64,000 nt of DNA, taken from the NCBI GenBank assembly GCA_019454045.1, contig SKCR01018459.1, positions 434,001 to 498,000 of the forward strand, read 5' to 3'. The stretch comes from Zanthoxylum bungeanum. Taxonomy: Eukaryota; Streptophyta; Magnoliopsida; Sapindales; Rutaceae. Position 1 is the stretch's first letter, and each line of letters begins with the position of its first letter. Position numbers and translations under genes: made by a program. A model generated the notes under the pieces. It was not told the origin of the DNA, did not search any database, and worked only from the letters and a program-made list of their open reading frames with translations. Below, one piece after another: positions 46,342-57,900 of this stretch.

Positions 46342-47753
46342 ATTGACCCTATCCTTTCCAAGATAAAATGGTCCGAGGATGATCGTGGTAAGACGCGTCG
46401 GATAAATCTGGATCTTAATCTTTAATTCCCTTTCTAGATGTAGCATCATATTCTACTATTTCAGACATTTGGGACAATGTCTCATTTAGGTTTGGGGGAT
46501 GGGAAAAGTTAATAGTATCTTGTTTTTATTGTGTTATTTTTAGTCCAAATGTTTTTCGTAAAATACAAAAAAATTGAAAAATTTTACAAAAAATCAAAAA
46601 AATATTTTGTGTTTTTGTGTTTTTAATTTGATTAATCAGGCGAAATTGGTGTGAGATAGATGTGTAAGGAATTTCCACTCATGAGACGTATCTCAACCTA
46701 TTTCGGAACAAGTTAATTTTTGTTTATTTCCTTTTGAATTATTAATTTGTGAGTTCTCCATAAAACTGACTAAAATGGATATTCATATGCTCAGTTGACA
46801 GATATTATCAACATGCATGGTAACATACGGACATGAGCTGTAATTGAAAAGTTTGTAATATTCAGTTCTCTAGTTTAATTGGAAGAAGCATCTATAAATG
46901 GAAATGGAGTAAAAAAAAAAAGAAAAAAAAAGAGAAAAAATAGAAAAAAAATGTGAAAAAAAACGTCTGAGATCCGAGTTATTAAGTCTGTAAGGGTGTC
47001 TAAACACCTAGTGCCCTAAAACCAACTAGTTTTGGAGTCACTGGCCCAAAGCTCGCTACATGGATCAAAGATGTTGCAAAAATATATATATATATATCCG
47101 AAGTCTGAGTAATTAAGTCCGTAGGGGTGTCTTAACACATAGTGCCCTAAAGCCAACTGGTTTGGGAGCCACTGGCCCAAATCTCACTACATAGACGGAA
47201 GATATTGTATATAAATAAAAAAAATAAAAAATCAAAGAAAAAAATTAGCAAAAAAAAAAAAAATTATTCCATTGCTACAAAAAGGTGTGAATTCTGATAA
47301 AAATTTAGGACAAAAATATTACTCTCTTCTCAACTGCACTTGTGACTATTGTGGGTAAAATGAGTTGATTAATATTTTGTTGGTTGTGTATATGAAGAAT
47401 GGTAAAAATAATCGGAGAATTTACTTATTCGGTAATTTAGAAAGAAAGAAAACAACTATTAACTTGGAGTAGAAGTTTCACCTGTTTAGTCACTAACTTC
47501 TTTATTCTCTTATCTTTTTACTTTTATGTGCATTATTTTTAATATCTTTTTACTTTTATAAGAAGTTTGTGGGTATCGTCGCTGTAAACCCTCACGAGAC
47601 TACAACTCGTCCACTAAGGACACCTAGGGGTTTAAAGGCTTGTTGCATACGCTAAATGCAACCGTGATCCCTACGAAAGTGGCTTAGTTTAATTTTAATT
47701 ATTATTTTTTGCATTTTATTTTGTTATTTTGCTCGAGGACTAGCAAAATGTTA
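46342..47753 (+). other. F1 3' internal non-coding region
   Basis: Contains an Athila-type GACAATGTCTCATTTAGG then TTTGGGGGATGGG block (46474-46505), A-rich tracts (46908-46962, 47215-47275), a duplication of about 110 bp (46973-47208) and the conserved GCTCGAGGACTAGCAAAATG at 47731-47750. No coding region is supported. Confidence 0.7.
46973..47208 (+). repeat. direct duplication of about 110 bp in F1
   Basis: Copies at about 46973-47079 and 47098-47208 share TTAAGTC, TAGTGCCCTAAA and CCAACT followed by CACTGGCCCAAA and a trailing GAT(G/A)TTG, separated by an AT run. Confidence 0.85.
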
Positions 47754-47765
47754 GGTTTGGGGGTG
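47754..47765 (+). other. polypurine tract of F1
   Basis: GGTTTGGGGGTG lies directly before the 3' LTR, as in Athila/Tat elements. Confidence 0.88.
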
Positions 47766-49958
47766 TGATGAGTGGTAATTATTGTTGAGGAAAATATCCC
47801 ACATCGGCTGAGATAAACAATTAAACTCAAAATATAAACATTGGGCAACCTTCAATTCTCAAGCTGGCTTTTGGGTTGAGTTAGGCCCATGAATTTCAAT
47901 ATGGTATCAGAGACACACTCATGCACGGGTGGGCCCACACTACCTGTCCACGTGACATGAACCAGGCAAAAGACCGGTTTGCACGTGAGGGGGAGTGTTG
48001 AGGAAAATATCCCACATCGGCTGAGATAAACAATTAAACTCAAAATATAAACATTGGGCAACCCTCAACTCTCAAGCTGGCTTTTGGGTTGAGTTAGGCC
48101 CATGAATTTCAATAATTATATCACTATTTCCCACTAATTTAACCTAATATTTTGTATAGTTTATCGAGTTTTATGAATGTTTTGATGTGTTTTTGTATAT
48201 TTTACAGATAAAAATAATATTGGGACTTAATGGAATCAACTCGGGGCTAAAACGATGAAATCCGGAGAAAAAAAGTCAAAAACGAAAATTTACTGTACGC
48301 GTCACAAAGTGCAGTCCTAAATTTCAGTTTTGCGCAATTTTGGTATTTTGGCCATAACGTTTTCATCCGATATCCGATTGAGCTGATTCAAATTTCAGAT
48401 TAACGAATACTCAAAGATCTACAACTTTTAAATTTTAAATATTTTCTAATTCCAAAATTTTCAAGACCGAAATTAACGAATAATCCAATGTGTTTTGTGT
48501 AATTACGAAAGTCATTATAAAAAAAAAACAAAAATGGAAACTGACAATTTACAATTGTCAAACTTCCACAAAACATGCTTGCATGTTTGGTGGAGTGTCT
48601 TGTGGCATGTTTGGTGGAGGATTTTATGGAGTGCTTGGTGGAGCAATTGGTGGAGAAATTGGTGGAAGCCTTTAGATTTTCCTATAAATACCAAGCCATT
48701 CATTTGTAATTCTCATGTTTTCCTTAGGTTTTTGTAAGGAATTTAAGGATTGCATCTTGTTTGTATTTATTTTTAGCATTTAAATTATGTATTTTAATTT
48801 TCAGTAATAGTAGTAGTTTCTTTTTCTTCTCTTTTCTTTTATGTTTAGTGGTTAGATTTCCGCTGGGGAAGGGTGAAGCTTTTATTATTTTAATTTAGAT
48901 TAATCTCCCTTAATTATAATATGGAAATTAAAATTCAAACTAAAAGGTTTACCGCCTTAATGGCTGATTTTATTTATTTGACATAATGTGACACCGCCTA
49001 TATGGCCGGTCTTTAGGTGACAGATGATTACCGCATATATTGCTGATTTATGGATAAATAATGATACCGCCTTTATGGCTGGTTGGACTTAATTGGAAAT
49101 CTGAGTTAATGAGGATACTGCCTATATGGCCGGTTGGCAATATTACTGATAAATTTCATATTATAATAAAGGAGATTTCTAAATTTGAAGTAGTAAAGAT
49201 GGATCCCATAACCACAGTATTTTATTTTTATTCTATGGAAGTGATGAAACACAATATTAACATACTTAATAATTGATTTAATTATATCACGGGTAATTCT
49301 TTAGTTTCTTTATTGAGTCTTAAGCTTAATGCTTCTTGTTAACTGGCCATTAATAAGATTGATGTGGTAAACTTAAAATGAACTTGACGAAGGGATTTTA
49401 GGTTTCAGCCTTAGATTCAATAGCTCACGATCTTCCTTGAGGATATATAACCCTTTAATAGATTTCCTTACAGGATAGACATATACCTGTCGGGCGGGGG
49501 TAGCCACTATTGGAACTTGAACTTAATGAATTCAGGTAACTTGGTTAACATAGACATATGATTAATTGGGTTATTTGGGTGTTTGCATCTGACCATCGAC
49601 AGAGGCTTTTGCATATCTTCGTGTTCCAGGTTAGCAAACTGAATGATTACACATATATAAGAAAATCAATTCATCATTAGAATAATATTGGGTCGAGTCA
49701 CAACCCTAGATATTTGTGTCTTTTATTTATTTTCCTTAATATTTTCTTTTGTGTTTTTATTTATTTATTTAATTAGCAAATCCAAAATCAACCAACCAAT
49801 CAAGCGAACATTATCTTCTCCCTGAATTAGATACATGTAAATAAATAATATCAATAATTAATAACAACAGTAGGAATTAAGTCCTCGTGGGATCAATATT
49901 TTTATACTAATTGAACGATACGTGCGCTTGCGTTATACGCGTGTGATTACGCCGGTCA
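47766..49958 (+). repeat. 3' LTR of F1, carrying a TRIM
   Basis: Starts TGATGAGTGGTAATTAT, is interrupted at 47783-48111 by a TRIM, then continues ATTATATCACTATTTCCC to the end ACGCCGGTCA. Excluding the insertion it is close to the 5' LTR. Confidence 0.93.
47783..48111 (+). mobile_element. TRIM (terminal-repeat retrotransposon in miniature), 329 bp
   Basis: Two near-identical 116-bp LTRs (47783-47898 and 47996-48111) begin TGTTGAGGAAAATATCCCAC and end CATGAATTTCA. Between them are an iMet primer site TGGTATCAGAGAC (47902) and a polypurine tract GAGGGGGAG before the second LTR. No coding capacity. TAATTAT stands on both sides (47776-47782 and 48113-48119, one extra A at the right). The F1 5' LTR is empty at this site. 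Confidence 0.95.
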
Positions 49959-52900
49959 CATATGTATTCTCTGTACTTTGATAAAATCGGACAATCTGAC
50001 TGTATCAAAATTAGAGAACACAGATTTTCGAAAACCTTACCCCAGTCTACAATAGGCTCTATAAGCCAGTATATCAAACTATGATCTTAGCAGAATACAA
50101 ACTCTAGGGCCATTCTAGAATGAATTCTTCAAACAAAGAAATCACGACGGATCTCTCATTCGAAGAAATCACCCATGAACGCCACTTTGTATTCTTTAGC
50201 TAAAATACAAAGTTTAATATCAACATTAACCAACAAATCTTTAATTTTTCAATTAGTGCGACTAGAGACAGGTATTCTCAGAATCTACAATAGATTGCTG
50301 ATTATAACCTTTCTCACTGTCATACTATAAAGGTCAAACCTTTAACAAGCTCACTTTGCTTTTGCTGCGCAAACAATTTACACATTTTATGAACTATTCA
50401 TAACGAAAGCCTAATCAAGTTCAAAACTTTATTGTAGTAAGCCATGAATAATCTTAGATCTATAGTTCAATGATTATTTCCGAAATCGATATCAAATATC
50501 GCTCTCACTGTAAGTTATAGGATAATTTTCTTCGATAAGAAAACAATAGAACCATTAAGTATTAAATACTTTGTAAATGATTCTGACATCCTATTGAACT
50601 TATACGGAAGATATCTAAGGGTCTTTTCATCTTATTAATTACGTAGTTCCATTACAGTTTATCATTCTCACATTTGACTTCAATAAGTCAAGTCTTTTCT
50701 ACAATCGTCAACATCTGATGTTACACGCCAAGTAATAAAATAATTTTATTATTTGGGATCGTAGAAAAGATATTCTATCAAATAGAATATAATATTCTAT
50801 TAAATAGAATAAATGATAAAACTTACTTGTACCTCCGAGGCACAAGTGCTTTCAATTATATAACAATTATACAAAAGAAAGTTTCAAATCTCAAACTTTT
50901 CAAGATTCGAATTTTCTACAATACATATCATATATGTAACTGTAGGAACAAATAGAGCCTTAATTAAAGAGATGAATTAGAGTTACTGGAGCATAACCCT
51001 AAGAGTATTGAAACTAATTCGGTAACACTCAATATCAACGAATCAAAACATATAAGATTCAATTACTCCCACTGACCAATTCCATCAAGATGGAATTGCG
51101 AAAGTTTAATATTGAGTAAAACTCACATTCATTAAATAAATTTAGAACCAATTGCCTTAATTCATATGTTTGATCATATCAAACATCTTTGAACAATTCA
51201 AAAAATTCACGATGAATTTCAAAGTTATAGTTTTCAACACTTCAAATTGAATATATTTGAACTATTCAAAATATTATATCCGTGTTTCATTAGAAGCATA
51301 TTGAAAGTTCTAGAACAATTTAAGACGTTCAACATGTTCTCAATTAGAAACACGTAACTAAGTCATGGCAAATCATTAACTAAGTTACGAAGTAAAGAAA
51401 ACTATCTAAGGCAATTTCTAATTCATTAAACTACATACATCCAATTTATTAGTCTAATAAATCTTGTGGTCCAATGACGATCATTGGTTAAATAAGATTT
51501 AATCACATCCTGAATAAAATATTCATTAAATGGATAAGGATATATGGTGTGAACTCGTATCAGACTATCATTTACCATAAGGAACAAACATCCAATACTT
51601 ATGTGATAAAAACTCATAAAGCACCGTTCTAAGTTATTTAGTTAACCGAACATTTTCTTAATGTTTATATTTTCATTAATGACACTACAAGTCATATTAA
51701 AATATGTAACAACTGTTTATAAAGAACAAGTAACTATCCAATATCAAATATCAAAACAATCATTAAATATTATTTTAATTAACTAGACGAGAGATATGGT
51801 ATTCAATACCTACAATTGTCGTATTGTGAGAATCAATATTCTCTATACACAACTATACACATTTCCTTTCTTAAGCTTTATAATTTGGGTTGAATTATTC
51901 ACAATATTTGCAAATGATTGATTAGCAAACTGTGTCAGACACGTGAATTCTAAAAGTCACCAAAGCCAGGAAACGTCATTATAAGATAAACAAACACTAA
52001 AGAGGTTTTCTTAATGCCAGTCAAGAATCTCGAGACATGAACTATTCAAGTCAATTCTTACTGCATAAGAAACAATTCTTTCAAGACTATTATATCCTTA
52101 AAATATATCTATTTAGATTACCTAATCGTGACTTAGAAACTAAGTCACTAACCATATTGATTTACAAGGAAATCAGAACAAAAGTTCCCGATGGTTTTAA
52201 ACTAATCTAACAATATCGTAGTCTACTGTCTTTCTAGAACCTATTCTAGAATTACGCAACCATATGTAAAGTCAGAAAACCTATTCAAGTAATAAGCATG
52301 CCGTGGATTAGAAGTATAATTCTATAAATAATATAGAATAAAAGGAAAATGAAGCAGAATTTTCCATAAAATTACGCACTGCCTTAGTTATGGATTTTTA
52401 ACCCAGCAATGTCTCCCACTACTTTACGTAATACCATAATCCCCAACGGAGAACGGAAATTCAATAATTAAATCGAATTCTATAGTGAGAGTATGATCCC
52501 ATGAATATATTTCAACTTACTTCTTTGGCACGATCTCGCCTACGTATATTCATTAGGTAGACAACCCATTGTCAATCGCTCACCAGTGACTCCTGATTTT
52601 AGTCCTGACCATTTATCGTTATGATAACTTTGGCACGTTCACAAGGAGACGTATCAAGGCTTCACTTGTCAATGACAAACTCAAGCTACCGATGTTGTCC
52701 CGACAGCTTTGGCACGTTCAGGATTTCCACTTTCACTTGAATTTGTCCAGTATCAATATACAACCGACATGGATAAAATCCTATAACCTACACCCTCACA
52801 GCTTTGGCACGATCTCGGATGCAGTTATAGAAAGATACCCCTAAACCGTACTGACAAGACGGACCAAGAAACATGTATCAATAATCACACAACAACGACA

Positions 52901-53167
52901 CACATACAAGGGAACTTACATCACCGGACTCAGGAAGCTATACTCTACATCAAATGCAGAATTTTAATCTAAATCATTTTCTAAACAATTCAATTCTACC
53001 TATCGAAAACATAACTTAATTTAACGATTAAATTTCTGTTACATTTCCGTTAGCGCATAACCGAAAAGTCAAGAAACGTATAGATTACAAGCATGTGCGA
53101 ATATTAAAATTGTATTAAATATCAAATATCGAGCATGAATAATGTAATGGATGAAGCATCAGACCTT
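49959..53167 (-). other. internal region of element D, 5' part
   Basis: About 3.2 kb of AT-rich DNA with no frame over about 65 codons and no copia domain I can recognise. The primer-proximal end (52523-52814) contains four CTTTGGCACG motifs. It is either a non-autonomous leader-only element or extremely decayed. Confidence 0.6.
52523..52814 (-). repeat. four spaced CTTTGGCACG(A/T)TC motifs in the D leader
   Basis: CTTTGGCACGATC or CTTTGGCACGTTC starts at 52523, 52628, 52707 and 52802. On the element's sense strand this reads GA(T/A)CGTGCCAAAG, resembling the GTGCCAAAGCC/GGCCAAAGTC motifs of the family-A leader. Confidence 0.8.
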
Positions 53168-53178
53168 CTCTGATACCA
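53168..53178 (-). other. primer binding site (tRNA-iMet) of element D
   Basis: CTCTGATACCA on the plus strand is the complement of TGGTATCAGAG, four bases inside the 5' LTR. Confidence 0.9.
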
Positions 53179-53182
53179 TTTT

Positions 53183-54932
53183 TGTTGGGGTTTCGGGCGA
53201 TGAGCGCATCAGAAGCGCGGTTCGGGCGAAATCATAATTTAAAGCTTTTTCAAATTATCGAATAAATTATTCAATATCTAATATGAATAATTTATTCATA
53301 TTTCACCTAAACCTATTTATACGATATCAAATAACGATATAAATATATATGAAATGTCGCGAAACTCTTACGAAAATGTTTTTCCGCAAAATGACGCAAA
53401 ACAGGTTTTTGACCGAACCAACCACCCAATACTTATGAAGACTACCCAGGTCAGCCCCAATAGTGTTAGGGAAGTTCATGGGCTGCCCGAACAGTGACAA
53501 ATTCACTATTTGGACACCCGTCACCCGGTAGGCTCAAAAGTCACCCGATAACGCCGTTTTTGGCCGTTTTCGCTTATTTCAACTCCGAAACACTTTCTGG
53601 TTGTTCCAACTCCCAAAAAACATCCAATACATTCATATGACATCAAATACATCACAAAGTTTCTAGTTTTTCCAGAACTGATCCAGAAACCGAAATTACC
53701 AAATTTCATGCTTTAAATCCAATTTTCAAGATTAATCCACAACACCAATCAAAGTTACCACACATGAAGCACCCAAGAACAATTATAGGCATTACAAGAG
53801 TGGTCATAACACTCTAGAATTGCAACATGTCATCTAATGAACAATTTGGATAAATATTATAATAATACTACCAAATCTACTTCACACATGCATAATACTT
53901 ACATCTCCATCCACCACAACCAAAAACCCCAAATTTAAGAAATAAATAAACCCTAGAACCATTATAATAACTCCAGAAAACAAGAAAAAAATTTCCAAGC
54001 CCATGAATATTTAGGATTACCTTTAATCTTCAATTTTCTAAGCCTTTTTTCTTAAATTTTTCTTTGTTTTCTTCATGGTTTGATCAAACAAACCCTATGG
54101 CTTTTCTTTTGTGAAGTTTCAGCTTTGGTGGAGTAACAAGTGAAGAAGAAATTTTTTTCTCTTTTTTGAATCATCAAAACCAACTTTAGGGGGCAAAATT
54201 GCCCTTTTGGCAATTTAATCAAATTAAATTATAATTAACTTTATGATAACCAATCAAATTAGCACACATAAAGTATAGTTAAATCATGCCATATGTTCCA
54301 ATAATAATTGGACAAATTTCATAACACTTATGAAAAATGTTTATTAATTAATCATTTAAATATTTAACAATTAAATATCCAAATAATCAATTAATATAAT
54401 TATTATTATATATGTATTTTTATTTACAATAAATAAAAAATACATATATTTATGGCATGTGTCAAAATCTCATTCGACGAATAATTAATGTGTATCTAAT
54501 CGAATTATCTATCAAATACATATACACAATAATTACGATTGACTAAAATTGCCCCTATGTATGTGTTATCGTTTAACCGATTAAACGATTCGAATAAACT
54601 CATTAAATCCAATGAAGTATTATGAATAATCTGTATTATTCATATCGCGTTGCCCGAGTACTCAACGAGTACACTTCATATTGTGGGACTCTCTAAGTTT
54701 AGATTTATCCGTCATGAAATCCAATTTCGTGTCACTAATTCACCCACTCATGAATTATGACGACCACATATAATCTCTAAACTATGCAAGCCGAGGTCAT
54801 TGCATACATATAATCCCTCCGTCACATGCTATTCATATTATACCTGGGATATAGATGAGAACGTCAAATCCGTTCGGTATAATATAGTCGACTTTCAATT
54901 TACGATTTCTAAATAACACTCGGAACTGATTT
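53183..54932 (-). repeat. 5' LTR of element D, truncated
   Basis: Begins TGTTGGGGTTTCGGG and follows 38231-39993 closely until CGGAACTGATTT, where family-E sequence takes over. Its last 450 bp (from 54481) also form the first part of tandem unit 1. Confidence 0.88.
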
Positions 54933-57900
54933 GTAACATCTTGCCTTAGCAGTGATGTTACCGGCAGGAGACAGACTAAACCCACTCCATAAGCCTCTGA
55001 TTCTAGAAAAATTTCGACATGATGTATTTGTAACATCATGCAACTTGGCCTATAGCCAGAATCCATAAACTGTTGGACAATTATGACCCATAACATCACT
55101 ATTTGTACAGATCATGGTGTTATTGTATAATTTAACTATATGACAAAGGAAATTGCTCTTTCATCATTTGTAATTAGATTACCAATATGTATAAATGATA
55201 AAAGGTCCTTATGATTAGTTCCGGATTGAGATGATATGAGACAGTATCAATCCACGAAGGTTTAATCATTAAATATCCCTAGTCGTAGTATTATCGAGAT
55301 TGGACATCGATAATGCGGAATAGACTAGTATTACACTTGTGCGCGTTGTGGGAGCATAACAACATAGTTCTCATATATTTGGGTATTGGATACTCATGCA
55401 AGTGTAATAGGAGGTTGTGTTTACCGATGGTACAGAAACAACTTCTCTCTGGATAGACCCCTCAGAATTCCATTGGTAGTATGACTATATGTCTATGGAA
55501 GTCCGAATCAGGGTATGTGTATTTGGTCTTAACCTGAGACTTGCACCGCTAATACTTGCGACAATCAATATACTTTATTTTTGATCGTCCAGGGCTTTAA
55601 CAGGTTCTGTGTACGCCTCTTCTAGGTATATTGAGAATCGTAGTGTATTGGGTGTGATGTCGAGATGGAAGTATCACTCCAGTCATAGTGGAGATGATGA
55701 TCACGTAGGATACAGAACTGGTGCTCTTTTATGCTGCAGCTATCGGGATATTATGACTAGGTCATGTTTATGCGATTATAGAGACTAGTTACCAAAGATC
55801 CGATATGTGCTTCGTACGGGGCATACAAAATTCCAGCCCCAGGCCTAGCACTTGACATCCGAATAATTAATGTGTATCTAATCGAATTATGTATCAAATA
55901 CATATACACAATAATTACGATTGACTAAAATTGCCCCTATGTATGTGTTATCGTTTAACCGATTAAACGATTCGAATAAACTCATTAAATCCAATGAAGT
56001 ATTATGAATAATCTGTATTATTCATATCGCGTTGCCCGAGTACTCAACGAGTACACTTCATATTGTGGGACTCTCTAAGTTTAGATTTATCCGTCATGAA
56101 ATCCAATTTCATGTCACTAATTCACCCACTCATGAATTATGACGACCACATATAATCTCTAAACTATGCAAGCCGAGGTCATTGCATACATATAATCCCT
56201 CCGTCACATGCTATTCATATTATACCTGGGATATAGATGAGAACGTCAAATCCGTTCGGTATAATATAGTCGACTTTCAATTTACGATTTCTAATAACAC
56301 TCGGAACTGATTTGTAACATCTTGCCTTAGCAGTGATGTTACCGGCAGGAGACAGACTAAAACCCATCTCCATAAGCCTCTGATTCTAGAAAAATTTCGA
56401 CATGATGTATTTGTAACATCATGCAACTTGGCCTATAGCCAGAATCCATAAACTGTTAGACAATTATGACCCATAACATCACTATTTGTACAGATCATGG
56501 TGTTATTGTATAATTTAACTATATGACAAAGGAAATTGCTTTTTTATCATTTGTAATTAGATTACCAATATGTATAAATGATAAAAGTCCTTATGATTAG
56601 TTCCGGATTGAGATGATATGAGACAGTATCAATCCACGAAGGTTTAATCATTAAATATCCCTAGTCGTAGTATTATCGAGATTGGACATCGATAATGCGG
56701 AATAGACTAGTATTACACTTGTGCGCGTTGTGGGAGCATAACAACATAGTTCTCATATATTTGGGTATTGGATACTCATGCAAGTGTAATAGGAGGTTGT
56801 GTTTACCGATGGTACAGAAACAACTTCTCTCTGGATAGACCCCTCAGAATTCCATTGGTAGTATGACTATGTGTCTATGGAAGTCCGAATCAGGGTATGT
56901 GTATTTGGTCTTAACCTGAGACTTGCACCGCTAATACTTGCGACAATCAATATACTTTGTTTTTGGTCGTCCAGGGCTTTAACAGGTTCTGTGTACGCCT
57001 CTTCTGGGTATATTGAGAATCGTAGTGTATTGGGTGTGATGTCGAGATGGAAGTATCACTCCAGTCATAGTGGAGATGATGATCACGTAGGATACAGAAC
57101 TGATGCTCTTTTATGCTGCAGCTATCGGGATATTATGACTAGGTCATGTTTATCCGATTATAGAGACTAGTTACCAAAGATCCGATATGTGCTTCGTACG
57201 GGGCATACAAAATTCCAGCCCCAGGCCTAGCACTTGACATCCGAATAATTAATGTGTATCTAATCGAATTATGTATCAAATACATATACACAATAATTAC
57301 GATTGACTAAAATTGCCCCTATGTATGTGTTATCGTTTAACCGATTAAACGATTCGAATAAACTCATTAAATCCAATGAAGTATTATGAATAATTTGTAT
57401 TATTCATATCGCGTTGCCCTAGTACTCAACGAGTACACTTCATATTGTGGGACTCTCTAAGTTTAGATTTATCCGTCATGAAATCCAATTTCGTGTCACT
57501 AATTCACCCACTCATGAATTATGACGACCACATATAATCTCTAAACTATGCAAGCCGAGGTCATTGCATACATATAATCCCTCCGTCACATGCTATTCAT
57601 ATTATACCTGGGATATAGATGAGAACGTCAAATCCGTTCGGTATAATATAGTCGACTTTCAATTTACGATTTCTAAATAACACTCGGAACTGATTTGTAA
57701 CATCTTGCCTTAGCAGTGATGTTACCGGCAGGAGACAGACTAAACCCATCTCCATAAGCCTCTGATTCTAGAAAAATTTCGACATGATGTATTTGTAACA
57801 TCATGCAACTTGGCCTATAGCCAGAATCCATAAACTGTTGGACAATTATGACCCATAACATCACTATTTGTACAGATCATGGTGTTATTGTATAATTTAA

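Larger units (their letters stand above)
41820..49958 (+). mobile_element. complete pol-less Athila-like gypsy element F1 inside D
   Basis: LTRs at 41820-43714 and 47766-49958 begin TGATGAGTG and end ACGCCGGTCA. A tRNA-Asp primer site follows the left LTR and the tract GGTTTGGGGGTG precedes the right one. Flanks are AATAT (41815-41819) and CATAT (49959-49963), a 5-bp duplication with one change. The internal 4.05 kb has a gag-like ORF with a Cys/His knuckle, an acidic repeat ORF and a LOG-like gene, but no protease, RT or integrase. GGGAGGCAACCCATG (45295) and the GACAATGTC...GGTTTGGGGG block (46474-46500) are of the Athila type. It must have been moved by enzymes of another element. Confidence 0.93.
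38231..54932 (-). mobile_element. copia-like element of family D, interrupted by F1
   Basis: The left LTR (38231-40753, the 3' LTR) and right LTR (53183 to about 54932, the 5' LTR, truncated) match the D solo LTR. The minus-strand polypurine tract is at 40754-40768 and the iMet primer site at 53168-53178. Without F1 the internal region is only about 4.3 kb, with no recognisable RT or integrase, so this copy is non-autonomous or deeply decayed. The right LTR stops where family-E sequence and the tandem array begin, so the expected target duplication cannot be checked (GTTAC precedes the left LTR). Confidence 0.85.

Noticed and set aside
56871..57170. 97-99 codon frame repeated in the family-A LTRs and the array (also 58253-58552 and 23576-23875 minus)
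   Set aside because: Open in only some copies; broken in A1 5' LTR, array units 1 and 4, and A5. It lies wholly in LTR sequence with no recognisable domain.
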